Below, in pieces: positions 34,850 through 44,373 of a DNA stretch of 64,000 nucleotides. Made by a program: the position numbers and the translations under genes. Where the stretch lies: contig JAFQOD010000072.1 in assembly GCA_017395685.1 (NCBI GenBank), forward strand, positions 1-64,000, written 5' to 3'. The notes beneath the pieces were generated by a model. That model was not told where the DNA came from. It made no database searches and was given only the letters and a program-made list of their open reading frames with translations. This DNA comes from Clostridia bacterium. GTDB taxonomy: Bacteria; Bacillota; Clostridia; Christensenellales; Aristaeellaceae. Position 1 is the first letter of the stretch. The number at the start of each line of letters is the position of its first letter.

Positions 34850-35254
34850 TTACGATCTGTGCCTGCCGCTCAGCAGCATCCCTGAAAGACCGCCCACGGC
34901 CACCCCCATCAGGATATCGATCCCATAGCCCAGCCAATTCATTTTCTGGCCGGAAAGCAGGGCATACACCAGCACCCCCACCCCCATATAAATCAGCCCC
35001 AGCAGCGCCCCCTGGCGGATGCCGTCGGGGGAGCCCGGGGATACAACAGCCCTTACCCCCAGAAAAATTGCCCCGATTTTAATGATCTGATTGATGATGC
35101 GGATCAGCCCATCCGGGATATCCGTCATCCCGATGATCAGGGCAAAAATCACCACTGCCGCCGCCGTAAATCCCACGGCGATCAAAAGCCCCCGGAGGAA
35201 GGAATTTTTCTTGCCCCCGCTGCGCCGGATTCTGCGTGCCGCCTGCTGCGCCAT
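34850..35254 (-). CDS. TIGR04086-type small membrane protein
   Basis: 134 residues from the ATG at 35254 (GGAGG 7 bases upstream; longer starts are not supported). A basic N-terminus (ARRIRRSGGKK) precedes four hydrophobic segments: FLRGLLIAVGFTAAAVVIFALI, IKIGAIFLGVRAVV, GALLGLIYMGVGVLVYALL and GIDILMGVAVGGLSGMLL. The spacing fits the TIGR04086 family of four-helix membrane proteins, common near secD/secF or yajC in clostridia. No function is established. It is the last gene of the murA to ftsH run, behind a terminator. Confidence 0.75.
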   Translation of the reverse strand: MAQQAARRIRRSGGKKNSFLRGLLIAVGFTAAAVVIFALIIGMTDIPDGLIRIINQIIKIGAIFLGVRAVVSPGSPDGIRQGALLGLIYMGVGVLVYALLSGQKMNWLGYGIDILMGVAVGGLSGMLLSGRHRS

Positions 35255-35314
35255 ACCCATGCCTCCATTCGTTTTTTTCATGTGTATGCTTTCCGGCATC
35301 CGTTCAGAACAAAG

Positions 35315-35342
35315 AAAAAGGAGCAAAGATTCTCTTCGCTCC
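35315..35342 (-). terminator. Terminator after ftsH
   Basis: On the minus strand GGAGCGAA pairs with TTTGCTCC (one G-U), followed by TTTTTC. It separates ftsH from the small membrane gene. Confidence 0.65.
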
Positions 35343-35351
35343 TGCGCATCA

Positions 35352-37175
35352 TCACGCCTCCAGAATGGCCATAAATTCCTCCCCGGTGATGGTTTCCTTT
35401 TCCAGCAGGAAAGAAGCCAGCCTGTGCAGCTTTTCCTGATCCGCCGCCAGGATATCCCGGGCCATCTGATGGGCGGACTGGATAATTTCCTTTACTTCCT
35501 GATCAATCCGGGCCGCCGTTTCCGGGGAGCAGGCCAGGGCCGTATCGCCCCCCAGGTATTGATTGCTTACCGTTTCCAGGGCCATCATATCAAACTGGCT
35601 GCTCATGCCGTATCGTGTTACCATGGCCCGGGCCAGCCGGGTGATTTTTTCAATATCATTGGCAGCGCCGGAGGTAATCTGGCCAAAGACCAGTTCCTCC
35701 GCCGCCCGTCCGCCGGTGAGGGTGGACAGCCGGCGCATGGCATCCTCCCTGCTCAGCAGCACCCTTTCATCCTCCTCCACCTGCATGGTATAGCCCAGGG
35801 CACCGGAGGTGCGGGGAATGATGGTGATCTTGGTAACCGGGGCGCTGCCCTTCTGCCGGGCAGCCACCAGGGCATGGCCGATTTCATGATAGGCAATGAT
35901 TTTCTTTTCCTGATCGGAAATGACGGCCCCCTTCCGCTGATACCCCGCAATCACCGTTTCCACGCTTTCCTCCAGATCCTCCCGGGCAATGGCCTTCCGG
36001 CCCATTTTAACGGCGCGGAGGGCCGCCTCATTGATGATATTGGCCAATTCCGCCCCGGATGCGCCGGATGTAGCCCGGGCAATGGGGGTAAGATCCAGAT
36101 TTTCTTCCATCTTCACATGCTTTGCATGCACCTTCAGGATGGCAAGCCTGCCCTGCAGATCGGGCAGCTCCACCGGGATCCTGCGGTCAAAACGGCCGGG
36201 GCGCAGAAGAGCAGGATCCAGAATCTCCGGCCGGTTGGTGGCGGCCAGGATCACCACACCCTTCTTTCCGTCAAAGCCATCCATTTCCGAAAGCAGCTGA
36301 TTCAGGGTCTGTTCCCGTTCATCGTTGCCGCCGCTGATACCGCCGTTATCCCGCCTTTTGCCGATGGTATCAATTTCATCGATGAATACGATGCAGGGCG
36401 CCTTTTCATTGGCCTGCTTGAACAGATCCCGCACCTTGGCGGCGCCCATGCCCACAAACATTTCCACAAATTCCGAACCGGAAATGGAAAAGAAGGGCAC
36501 CTTCGCCTCCCCTGCCACCGCTTTGGCAAGCAAGGTTTTGCCGGTGCCAGGCGGGCCCACCAGCAGGGCGCCCTTGGGAAGCTTTGCCCCGATTTCCCCG
36601 TACCGGCCGGGATCATGCAGAAAATCCACAATTTCCCAAAGGGCTTCCTTCGCCTCATCCTGCCCTGCCACATCCTGAAAGGTTTTCCCCGTCTGGGCCT
36701 CGATATAGATTTTTGCATTGGCCTTGCCCAGCTGCAGGGCATTGGCCCCGCCCATTTTCTTATTCAGCGACCGCATCAGCAGCCGCCCCATCAGAAAGAA
36801 AAAGGCCATGGGCAGCACAAAGGAAATCAGAAAGCTCATCAGGGGGCTGGCCTGGGTGGGAATCACCGAGGCAAATTTCACCCCCTCATCCAGCAGCCGC
36901 TGGGTCAGCTTCTCATCCCAGGGCCATACGCCGGTTTTATAAAAGACAGGTCTGCCCTCCTCATCCGCTGCGGCAAAGACCATCATATTTTCCTCATAGG
37001 ATACATGGGTCACCTTGCCTTCATCCACCAGCTTCACAAATTGATCGTAGGTAGCTTCGTGCACCCTGGGCTGCAGAATCGCCGGGAACACGAAAATATT
37101 GAGCAGCAGCATGGCAATGACCACAATGCCGCCGTAATAGATCAGGGGCCGCTTTTGACTGGGCTGTTCCTTCAT
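35352..37175 (-). CDS. ftsH: FtsH, membrane ATP-dependent zinc metalloprotease
   Basis: 607 residues. Two membrane segments (about 11-34 and 112-133) flank a small extracytoplasmic domain; the AAA+ module has Walker A GPPGTGKT at 207-214, Walker B IVFIDEID at 262-269 and SRH motif [19 protein letters not shown]; the peptidase motif is HEIGH at 430-434 (HEAGH in most homologues; Ala to Ile is unusual but the metal ligands are kept). It degrades damaged membrane proteins and regulators. No FtsH-specific Glu-rich tail is seen. It lies 78 bases downstream of a membrane protein gene in a minus-strand run. Confidence 0.96.
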   Translation of the reverse strand: MKEQPSQKRPLIYYGGIVVIAMLLLNIFVFPAILQPRVHEATYDQFVKLVDEGKVTHVSYEENMMVFAAADEEGRPVFYKTGVWPWDEKLTQRLLDEGVKFASVIPTQASPLMSFLISFVLPMAFFFLMGRLLMRSLNKKMGGANALQLGKANAKIYIEAQTGKTFQDVAGQDEAKEALWEIVDFLHDPGRYGEIGAKLPKGALLVGPPGTGKTLLAKAVAGEAKVPFFSISGSEFVEMFVGMGAAKVRDLFKQANEKAPCIVFIDEIDTIGKRRDNGGISGGNDEREQTLNQLLSEMDGFDGKKGVVILAATNRPEILDPALLRPGRFDRRIPVELPDLQGRLAILKVHAKHVKMEENLDLTPIARATSGASGAELANIINEAALRAVKMGRKAIAREDLEESVETVIAGYQRKGAVISDQEKKIIAYHEIGHALVAARQKGSAPVTKITIIPRTSGALGYTMQVEEDERVLLSREDAMRRLSTLTGGRAAEELVFGQITSGAANDIEKITRLARAMVTRYGMSSQFDMMALETVSNQYLGGDTALACSPETAARIDQEVKEIIQSAHQMARDILAADQEKLHRLASFLLEKETITGEEFMAILEA

Positions 37176-37253
37176 TATGCATTCCTCCTTGCGCCATCAT
37201 TATCCAGTGCGGCAAAGAGGAAGTCAATTCCCTGCCACATTGTGCGCCCTATT

Positions 37254-37955
37254 TCACTTGATTTCTGCCGGATTCTCCCTTTCTTTCCGGCGGATATTGG
37301 TCAGATACCCCATCACCGCCACCCCAAGAGCCGCCAGCGCATCAAAAATAATATCCTTCATGGTATCCGCAAGCGCCGCTTTCCCCGCCAGCTCCGCCCC
37401 CTGCTCGGTGGCATATTTCTGCATATTCAGGCCCAGCAGCCCATCGCAGGCATATTCGTAAATTTCCCATACCGCCCCCGCAGCCAGGGCAAAGCTGAAA
37501 GCAAACAGGGAAACAAACAAGGGGCTCAGATTAACCCGCACATGGGCGTCCCGGTTGAGAATATCCACCAGGATGAATCCCAGCGCCCCCAGCATGGCCC
37601 CGGAAAAGAAATGGAGGATGGTATCCCAGTGGGGCACCAGATAATAAAATTCGAATACCTCCCCCAGGAATACGGCGCAGTATAAAAAGAGATAATAAAG
37701 CAGGTAAATAAAATTGGGGATGCCCAGCTTCCATCTTTTGCTCAGCATGGAGGGCAGCGCCATCACCACAAGGCCCATGGTGCATTGGGTGAGCATCAGC
37801 AGATAATCGCTCTTTACCTTGATATGCTCCTGCCCCTCCGGCGCGCTTTCCGGTGCCAGCAGGAACCGCACCAGGGAAAATACAATGGACAGCGCCAGGG
37901 AGATAAACAAAATGATGCCCAGGATCTCCCTGCCGGATTTTTTTCTGCCTTTCAT
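37254..37955 (-). CDS. DUF2238/YjdF-like membrane protein
   Basis: 233 residues with about six hydrophobic segments. The segment WDTILHFFSGAMLGALGFILVDIL and AAGAVWEIYEYACDGLLG, followed by DTMKDIIFDALAALGVAVMGYL, are the conserved blocks of the DUF2238 (YjdF-type) family: His in the DxxLHF motif, Glu in VWEIYEY and Asp in D-x-x-x-D. These conserved polar residues inside membrane helices suggest enzyme activity on a lipid or small molecule, but none is established. The N-terminus is basic and Lys/Arg-rich. It overlaps no neighbour and lies 33 bases downstream of murA. Confidence 0.75.
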   Translation of the reverse strand: MKGRKKSGREILGIILFISLALSIVFSLVRFLLAPESAPEGQEHIKVKSDYLLMLTQCTMGLVVMALPSMLSKRWKLGIPNFIYLLYYLFLYCAVFLGEVFEFYYLVPHWDTILHFFSGAMLGALGFILVDILNRDAHVRVNLSPLFVSLFAFSFALAAGAVWEIYEYACDGLLGLNMQKYATEQGAELAGKAALADTMKDIIFDALAALGVAVMGYLTNIRRKERENPAEIK

Positions 37956-37988
37956 TTTAGCCTCCTCATTTTCCGGAGGAAAGGCCGT

Positions 37989-39242
37989 TTACCCCTCCTC
38001 CTGTATTTTTCTGCAGTCCGCCCCCAGAGCGGAAAGCTTCTCTTCCAATCCTTCATAGCCCCGCATCAGATGGCCGCCGGGATCATCCATCCTGGTTTCC
38101 CCCTGGGCAATCAGCCCTGCCAGCATCAGCGCCGCCGCTGCCCTCAGATCCGTGGCCGTCACATTGGCCCCGGTGAGCGCTTTGCCCCCCTGGATCAGTG
38201 CCAGCTGGCCCTCTACCCGGATCTGGGCCCCCAGCCGGTTCAATTCCACCACGTGCATATACCGGTTTTCAAATATGGTTTCCAGGAAAACGGAAAGGCC
38301 GTGGGTCTGGGTGGCCACCACCATCAGCGGTGCCTGCATATCGGTGGGAAAGCCGGGATAGGAAAGGGTGCGGGCCTCCATGGGATGCCGTGCCCTGCCC
38401 CGGAGCCGCAATCCCCTTTCATCCTCCTGGCAGATCACCCCGGATTCGGATAATTTGAACAGCAGCGCCCGCATATGATCGCTCCGGGCCCCGGAAAGCA
38501 GCACGCTGCCATCGGTAAGGGCGGCGGCACAGGCCAGGGTGCCCGCCTCGATCCGATCGGGAATGGGAGTATATTCTGCCCCGTGAAGGTGCTCCACACC
38601 CTCGATCATGATGTTATTGGTGCCGATCCCAGCGATTCTGGCCCCCATGGCGGTGAGGAAATGGCACAGATCGGCAATTTCCGGCTCCTTGGCGGCATTT
38701 TCGATCCGGGTGACGCCCTTGGCCAGCACCGCCGCCATCACCAGATTTTCCGTGGCGCCCACGCTGGGAAAATCCAGATAGATGTTGGCCCCCTTCAATT
38801 GCCCGGTAACCGACGCCACGCCCCCATCCAATTCCACCCTGGCCCCCAGCTTCTGCAATCCCTTCAGATGCAGATCAATGGGCCGCTGGCCGATGGCACA
38901 GCCGCCGGGCATGGAAAGAATGCATTGCCCGTTCCGGGCTGCCAGAGGGCCCATGATCAGCACCGAAGCCCGCATGGTGCGAAGCAGGGGATTTTCCCGG
39001 GGGCTGCCCACACTCAGGGCACGGATGCGCACATGGCCCCCCTCCATGCTGGTTTCCGCCCCGCACACCTGCAATATTTCCAGCATATGCCGGGTATCGG
39101 TCAGATTGGGGACCTGATGAATGATCACTTCCTCATGGGTCAGCAGGGCCGCCGCCAGGATGGGCAGCACAGCATTCTTGGCTGTGCTGATGCTCACTTC
39201 CCCCGAAAGCCGGGGGGATGGATGAATGAGATACTGGGGCAT
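37989..39242 (-). CDS. murA: UDP-N-acetylglucosamine 1-carboxyvinyltransferase
   Basis: 417 residues. It adds enolpyruvate to UDP-GlcNAc, the first committed step of peptidoglycan synthesis. The start block STAKNAVLPILAAALL has the substrate Lys-Asn; the catalytic cysteine, target of fosfomycin, is in MPGGCAIGQRPIDLHL; RIEAGTLACAAALTDG, FPTDMQAPLMVVAT and DLRAAAALMLAGLIAQG are further family motifs. The ATG at 39242 has GGAGGTGG upstream; the ORF's extra 17 residues have no support. First gene of the minus-strand run to ftsH. Firmicutes often carry two MurA copies; which one this is cannot be told. Confidence 0.96.
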   Translation of the reverse strand: MPQYLIHPSPRLSGEVSISTAKNAVLPILAAALLTHEEVIIHQVPNLTDTRHMLEILQVCGAETSMEGGHVRIRALSVGSPRENPLLRTMRASVLIMGPLAARNGQCILSMPGGCAIGQRPIDLHLKGLQKLGARVELDGGVASVTGQLKGANIYLDFPSVGATENLVMAAVLAKGVTRIENAAKEPEIADLCHFLTAMGARIAGIGTNNIMIEGVEHLHGAEYTPIPDRIEAGTLACAAALTDGSVLLSGARSDHMRALLFKLSESGVICQEDERGLRLRGRARHPMEARTLSYPGFPTDMQAPLMVVATQTHGLSVFLETIFENRYMHVVELNRLGAQIRVEGQLALIQGGKALTGANVTATDLRAAAALMLAGLIAQGETRMDDPGGHLMRGYEGLEEKLSALGADCRKIQEEG

Positions 39243-39408
39243 GGAAGCCACCTCCGCAAAAATTTTTTCGTTTTCGCGGTCATTGTGCCCCATGCTCCAT
39301 GCAACATTTCCGGCAGGATGGCGGCGTAAAGCCGCTGCCAGTCAGTTTTTTTCAGCATATCAGCGAAAAGAGGCCAAATTCAGTCATCTTCCAGCCATAA
39401 TTTTTTTG

Positions 39409-39437
39409 TTGGCAAAGGCTGGATCCTATGGTAAAAT
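39409..39437 (+). promoter_or_regulatory. uvrB promoter
   Basis: TTGGCA (39409-39414), 17-base spacer, TAAAAT (39432-39437). Confidence 0.65.
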
Positions 39438-39442
39438 AAAAT

Positions 39443-39458
39443 GAGAACGTTTATTCTC
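39443..39458 (+). promoter_or_regulatory. LexA (SOS) box of uvrB
   Basis: GAGAACGTTTATTCTC matches the Gram-positive LexA palindrome (GAAC-N4-GTTC) with one change and has perfect GAGAA/TTCTC arms. It begins 5 bases after the -10 element, so LexA would block initiation. Confidence 0.75.
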
Positions 39459-39490
39459 TAATTTATCCATGCCGATCCCGGGAGGATATC

Positions 39491-41497
39491 ATGAATCAAT
39501 TTGTACTGAAAGCGCCCTATACCGCCCGTGGGGATCAGCCCCAGGCCATTGAGGCCCTGGCGAAGGGGGTCCAGGCCGGCATGCCCGCCCAGGTGCTGCT
39601 GGGGGTAACCGGATCGGGCAAAACCTTCACCATGGCCTCCGTCATTGAAAAGGTGCAAAAGCCCACCCTGGTCATCGCCCACAATAAAACCCTGGCCGCC
39701 CAGCTGTGCGCCGAATTCAAGGCCTTTTTCCCCGATAGTGCGGTGGAATATTTCGTTTCCTATTATGATTATTATCAGCCGGAGGCCTACATCGCCTCCT
39801 CCGATACCTATATTGAAAAGGACGCCTCCATCAACGATGAAATCGATCGCCTGCGCCACAGCGCCACCGCCGCCCTCAGGGAGCGCAGCGATGTGATTAT
39901 TGTGGCGTCGGTCAGCTGCATTTATTCCATGGGCGATCCCAGCGAATATGAAGGGCAGATGATTTCTCTTCGCCCCGGCATGGAAATGCCCCCGGAGGAG
40001 CTGCTCCGCCGTTTAGTAGAAATTCAGTATGACCGGAACGATGTGGGGTTTGAGCGCGGAAATTTCCGCGTTCGCGGCGATACGGTGGAGATCATCCCCG
40101 CAGGTCAGCTGGAAAATGGCATCCGGGTGGAGTTTTTTGGCGATGAGATCGACCGTATTTCCGAATTTTCCGTGGTGGACGGAAGGGCGCTGCATACCGT
40201 GCAGCATGCCGCCGTCTTCCCCGCCACCCACTATGCCACCTCCCTTCTCAACCGGGAGGAAAATATCAGCCATATCGAAGCGGATATGTATCAGCGCATT
40301 GAGGAATTTGAAAAGGAAGGGAAGCTGCTGGAGGCCCAGCGTATCGGCCAGCGCACCCGGTATGATATCGAAATGCTGCGGGAAATCGGTATGTGCAACG
40401 GCATTGAAAATTACAGCCGGTATTTTGACGGCCGCTCCCCCGGGGATCCCCCCTTCTCTCTGCTGGATTATTTCCCCGGGGATTTCCTGGTGATGATCGA
40501 TGAAAGCCATGTGACCGTGCCCCAGATCAGGGCCATGTATGCCGGGGACAGGGCCAGAAAAACATCCCTGGTGGATTATGGCTTCCGCCTTCCCTCCGCC
40601 TTTGATAACCGGCCGCTGACCTATGATGAATTTGATCAGAGGGTCAAGCAGGTGATCTATGTATCCGCTACCCCTGCCCCATATGAACGGGAACGGGCCC
40701 ATCAGATTGTGGAGCAGATCATCCGCCCCACAGGGCTGCTGGATCCAAGAATCATCCTGCGCCCCGCCACCGGCCAGGTGGATGATCTGGTATCGGAAAT
40801 CCATCAGGTGGTGGAAAGGAAAGAGCGGGTGCTGGTCACCACCCTGACCAAGAAAATGGCGGAGCGCCTCACCGATTATCTGGATGAGATGGGCATCCGG
40901 GTTCGCTATCTCCATTCCGATATTCACACCCTGGAGCGCACCAAGCTGATCCGGGAGCTGCGCATGGGCGAATATGACGTGCTGGTAGGCATCAATCTGC
41001 TCCGTGAGGGCCTGGATCTGCCGGAAGTATCCCTGGTGGCCATTCTGGATGCGGATAAGGAGGGCTTCCTCCGCTCCGAAACCAGCCTGATCCAGACCAT
41101 CGGCCGCGCCGCCCGCAATGTGGAGGGCAGGGTGATCATGTACGCCGATGATCTTACCGATTCCATGGCCGCCGCCATCAATGAAACCAACCGCCGCCGC
41201 GCCCTGCAGGAGGCCTATAATCAGGAAAATGGCATTACGCCCGAATCGGTAAAAACCGCCGTGCGGGCGCTGCTGGAAATCACCGATAAGGCCAGTGAGG
41301 AAATTTCCCATTCCCTGGATTCCTCCGAAAAGGACGAATGGATCAAGCAATTGGAGGATCAGATGCTCACCGCCGCATCCCAGCTGGATTTCGAAAAAGC
41401 GGCCAAGCTGCGTGATCAGCTCTTCGCCATCCGGGGCGACGCCCCCATGGATAAGCACCAGCCCTCCAGAAGACGCAGAGAGAGGACGAGGAAGTGA
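39491..41497 (+). CDS. uvrB: Excinuclease ABC subunit B
   Basis: 668 residues. Helicase-like damage-verification subunit of nucleotide excision repair. Walker A GVTGSGKT lies near residue 37; [22 protein letters not shown] is the beta-hairpin that probes damage; [10 protein letters not shown] is the Walker B region; [30 protein letters not shown] and QTIGRAARN are helicase motifs V and VI; the C-terminal UVR motif [15 protein letters not shown] binds UvrC. It is preceded by a LexA box and by GGGAGGAT before the ATG. uvrA and uvrC are not adjacent in the window. Confidence 0.97.
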   Translation: MNQFVLKAPYTARGDQPQAIEALAKGVQAGMPAQVLLGVTGSGKTFTMASVIEKVQKPTLVIAHNKTLAAQLCAEFKAFFPDSAVEYFVSYYDYYQPEAYIASSDTYIEKDASINDEIDRLRHSATAALRERSDVIIVASVSCIYSMGDPSEYEGQMISLRPGMEMPPEELLRRLVEIQYDRNDVGFERGNFRVRGDTVEIIPAGQLENGIRVEFFGDEIDRISEFSVVDGRALHTVQHAAVFPATHYATSLLNREENISHIEADMYQRIEEFEKEGKLLEAQRIGQRTRYDIEMLREIGMCNGIENYSRYFDGRSPGDPPFSLLDYFPGDFLVMIDESHVTVPQIRAMYAGDRARKTSLVDYGFRLPSAFDNRPLTYDEFDQRVKQVIYVSATPAPYERERAHQIVEQIIRPTGLLDPRIILRPATGQVDDLVSEIHQVVERKERVLVTTLTKKMAERLTDYLDEMGIRVRYLHSDIHTLERTKLIRELRMGEYDVLVGINLLREGLDLPEVSLVAILDADKEGFLRSETSLIQTIGRAARNVEGRVIMYADDLTDSMAAAINETNRRRALQEAYNQENGITPESVKTAVRALLEITDKASEEISHSLDSSEKDEWIKQLEDQMLTAASQLDFEKAAKLRDQLFAIRGDAPMDKHQPSRRRRERTRK

Positions 41498-41521
41498 CGA
41501 AGGCCGGGGGAACCGCTTTTT

Positions 41522-41884
41522 GAAGGTCAAAAAGCGCTCCGAAAAAACCGTCTGGGAAATATCTCGGCGCTCTCTCATTTATCAATCTTTCCGCTGACAA
41601 ATCATGCTTTCTGAAGGTCAAAAAGCGGTTCCCCCGGCGCCCCCTCCGAAAAAACCAATTGGGAAATATCTCGGCGCTCTCTCATTTATCAGTCTTTCCG
41701 CTGACAAATCATGCTTTCTGAAGGTCAAAAAGCGGTTCCCCCGGCGCCCCCTCCGAAAAAACCAATTGGGAAATATCTCGGCGCTCTCTCATTTATCAAT
41801 CTTTCCGCTGCCAATTCATGCTTTATGAAGGCCAAAAAGCGCTTCTCCCGGCGTCCCCTCTGAAAAAACCGATTGGGAAGTATA
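41522..41884. repeat. Tandem repeat, 107-bp unit, about 3.4 copies
   Basis: Copies start with GAAGG at 41522, 41613, 41720 and 41827; the first is shortened to 91 bp by loss of a 16-bp GGTTCCCCCGGCGCCC-type block, the next two are 107 bp, and the last is partial. Units contain TCAAAAAGCG, CCGAAAAAACC and AATATCTCGGCGCTCTC. Each unit junction can form a short hairpin (GCTTTCTGA-AGG-TCAAAAAGC). Just before the first copy the GGGGGAACCGCTTTTT sequence is the inverse of the repeat's AAAAAGCGGTTCCCCC. Not coding. Copies two and three are almost identical, so the expansion is recent. Confidence 0.85.
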
Positions 41885-41966
41885 TTATACTTATTCATGT
41901 CAGCAATCTCTCCCCATACCGAATGAGGCACTATATATTCTGAATTCACGAAAGAGGACGATCAGC

Positions 41967-42839
41967 ATGTCTTCATCCTGCACCCTCTGCCCCCGGAATT
42001 GCGGGGTGGACAGAGCCGAAAAGAAAGGCTATTGCGGCATGGGCCTGCAGCCCAGAATCGCCCGGGCGGCCCTCCATTTCTGGGAGGAGCCCTGCATTTC
42101 CGGAACTCGCGGCAGCGGCACGATATTTTTCTCCGGCTGCACCCTCCGCTGCGCCTATTGCCAGAATTATCCCATCAGCCATCAGGGCCAGGGCAAGGAA
42201 ATCACCCCCGCCCGGCTGGCTGAAATTTTCAAAATGCTTTATGATCAGGGGGCGCATAATATCAATCTGGTGACCGGCACGCCCTTCATTCCCGCCATTC
42301 TGGATACCCTTTCCATCTACAAGCCCCCCATTCCCATTCTCTGGAACAGCGGCGGCTATGAAAAAGTGGAGACGCTGAAGCAGCTGGAGGGGGCCATCGA
42401 TATCTATCTGCCCGATTTCAAGCATGTATCCCCCCGGCTTTCCCAGCTCTGCGCCGGCGCCCCGGATTATTTTGAAATTGCATCGGCGGCCATCCCGGAA
42501 ATGCTTCGCCAGACAGGATCCCCCCAATACGATGAAAAGGGCATCCTGCAAAAGGGCACCCTGATCCGCCATCTCATTCTGCCCGGCTGCACCATGGATT
42601 CATGCAGGGTGCTTTCCTGGATCGGGGAAAATCTGCCCAAGGGCACCCCAGTTTCCCTGATGCGCCAATACAGCCCGGAGCCCTGGTGCCAGATCAAAGG
42701 GCTGGATCGCAGAATCACCGATCAGGAATATGACCGGGTGCTGGCCCATTATCAGGCCCTGGGGCTTTCCGGCTATACCCAGGAAAAGGAATCCGCCGAT
42801 ACAGCCTATACCCCGCCCTTTGATCTGACCGGGGTATGA
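41967..42839 (+). CDS. Radical SAM protein, PflA/PflX-like
   Basis: 290 residues. The first cysteine cluster (CTLCPRNCGVDR..GYCGMG, residues 5-25) resembles the extra domain of YgkA/PflX-type activases; the radical SAM cluster is C-x-x-x-C-x-x-C in GCTLRCAYCQNYPIS. Then INLVTGTPFIPAIL and IPILWNSGGYEKVE follow as in PflX homologues. It would use SAM and a 4Fe-4S cluster to produce a deoxyadenosyl radical. The substrate is unknown; no glycyl radical enzyme is next to it. GAGGA lies before the ATG. It is flanked by the tandem repeat upstream and an HtrA-like gene downstream. Confidence 0.88.
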   Translation: MSSSCTLCPRNCGVDRAEKKGYCGMGLQPRIARAALHFWEEPCISGTRGSGTIFFSGCTLRCAYCQNYPISHQGQGKEITPARLAEIFKMLYDQGAHNINLVTGTPFIPAILDTLSIYKPPIPILWNSGGYEKVETLKQLEGAIDIYLPDFKHVSPRLSQLCAGAPDYFEIASAAIPEMLRQTGSPQYDEKGILQKGTLIRHLILPGCTMDSCRVLSWIGENLPKGTPVSLMRQYSPEPWCQIKGLDRRITDQEYDRVLAHYQALGLSGYTQEKESADTAYTPPFDLTGV

Positions 42840-42968
42840 TTGCCCCAATTATGCCCCAATATTTTTCACTATTTCACGTGTTGTTCAAACATTTGTCAAA
42901 ATTAAGGGTTATAATCAGAATGTAAACAGAAATCCGCGGTTATTTTCCGCTTAAAGGAGGCATTTTTT

Positions 42969-44258
42969 ATGAAAAATCATTCTTCCAGATTCTTTGGATT
43001 CCTAGGTGTAATCATCGCCGCTGTGATGCTGATGACGCCCCTGCTTTCCGCCGGCGCCGATTCCACTGCCCTGAGCAATGATGAAATCAACGCCGTCATC
43101 AATACCCAGACCAATGCATCCCAGGTGACCAGCCCCTTTATCCAGGTTTCCAATCAGGTGCGCAACAGCGTGGTGGGCGTCAATAATTATGAAACCACCA
43201 CCACCTATTACGGCTACGGCTTCGGCTATGGCTACGGCGGCCGCCAGAGCGAAGAACGGGAAAATCTGGCCGGCACCGGTTCCGGCGTGGTGATCACCAA
43301 ATACGGCCATGTGCTCACCAATTATCACGTGGTGGAGGGCGCCTCCCGGGTGACCATCACCGTGGCCAATGATGAAAGCGAGCATGAAGCCCAGGTAGTA
43401 GGCTATGACGCCGATCTGGATATCGCCGTGCTGCTGGTTTCCGGGCTGGATCTCACCCCCGTTCCCCTGGGCGACAGCGATCAATTGCAGGTAGGTGAAT
43501 GGGCCATCGTCATCGGCAATCCCTTAGGGGAAGAATTCGCCCGCACCCTCACCGTGGGCGTGGTTTCCGCCATCGACCGGAAGGTTACCGATACCGCCCT
43601 GGATCGTTATGGCCGCCGCACCTCCATCACCAACACCATGATCCAGGTGGACGCCGCCATCAATTCCGGCAACTCCGGCGGCGGCATGTTCAACACCCTG
43701 GGCCAGCTGCAGGGCATTCCCTCCCGGAAATATTCCTCCAACGGCTTCTATTCCACCTCCATCGATAATATCGGCATGTGCATTCCCATCAATGTGGCCA
43801 AGCCCCTGATCGAGCAGGTGCTGCGGGCCTATGACGGCAGCAGCCAGCCTGCCGAAGCGGAAGATAAGGCCGATGCCGCCCAGGATCCCAACAATCCCCT
43901 GAAGGGCAAGCCCCGGCTGGGCATCTCCGGCAATCATCTGACCTCCACCTACAACGGCATCCTGCCCCTGGGCGTGCTGGTCAAGACTGTGGACGCCAAT
44001 TCCCCTGCTGAGCTGGGCGGCATCCAGGCCGGCGATATCATCGTGGAGCTGGACGACGAAATCATCACCACCATGACCCAGCTGCAGACCGGCCTTTCCG
44101 GCCATCAGGAAGGGGACGAGGTAAAGATCCGCGTCTTCCGGGATGAGGGCCTTTCCAGCCAGATTGAGCAGGACCGCATCGATCTGAACAAGATCGGCGA
44201 GGGCGAATATATCGATCTGACCATCGTGCTGCGCATCGTGGATGATCTGAACTTCTGA
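42969..44258 (+). CDS. HtrA/DegP-like serine protease with PDZ domain
   Basis: 429 residues. An N-terminal hydrophobic anchor (FFGFLGVIIAAVMLMTPLLS) is followed by a trypsin-like domain with all triad residues: His in VLTNYHVVEG, Asp in DADLDIAVLLV, Ser in INSGNSGGGMFN. A single PDZ domain (about 315-410: GVLVKTVDANSPAELGGIQAGDIIVELDDE) regulates access. A Gly/Tyr-rich insert GYGFGYGYGG sits before the protease. HtrA proteins remove misfolded exported proteins. AAAGGAGG precedes the ATG; no CssR or Rho site was recognised. Alone with its own terminator. Confidence 0.93.
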   Translation: MKNHSSRFFGFLGVIIAAVMLMTPLLSAGADSTALSNDEINAVINTQTNASQVTSPFIQVSNQVRNSVVGVNNYETTTTYYGYGFGYGYGGRQSEERENLAGTGSGVVITKYGHVLTNYHVVEGASRVTITVANDESEHEAQVVGYDADLDIAVLLVSGLDLTPVPLGDSDQLQVGEWAIVIGNPLGEEFARTLTVGVVSAIDRKVTDTALDRYGRRTSITNTMIQVDAAINSGNSGGGMFNTLGQLQGIPSRKYSSNGFYSTSIDNIGMCIPINVAKPLIEQVLRAYDGSSQPAEAEDKADAAQDPNNPLKGKPRLGISGNHLTSTYNGILPLGVLVKTVDANSPAELGGIQAGDIIVELDDEIITTMTQLQTGLSGHQEGDEVKIRVFRDEGLSSQIEQDRIDLNKIGEGEYIDLTIVLRIVDDLNF

Positions 44259-44271
44259 TCATCCCCCTTAC

Positions 44272-44307
44272 GCCCCGGCATTTTTGCCGGGGCATTTATT
44301 TTTTCAG
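44272..44307 (+). terminator. HtrA-like gene terminator
   Basis: GCCCCGGCA (44272-44280) pairs with TGCCGGGGC (44285-44293), followed by ATTTATTTTTTC. Confidence 0.88.
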
Positions 44308-44373
44308 GATGCAACAATTTCCATGCCTTCTTTGTTATAATATATGAATACACCCGGAAAGAAGGAACAATGG

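Noticed and set aside
41604-41828. Open frame of 74 codons across the tandem repeat
   Set aside because: It is made only by the repeat units, has no ribosome binding site and changes frame properties between copies.
41522-41884. CRISPR array
   Set aside because: The 107-bp units are repeated entirely and no variable spacers separate short repeats; no cas genes are near.
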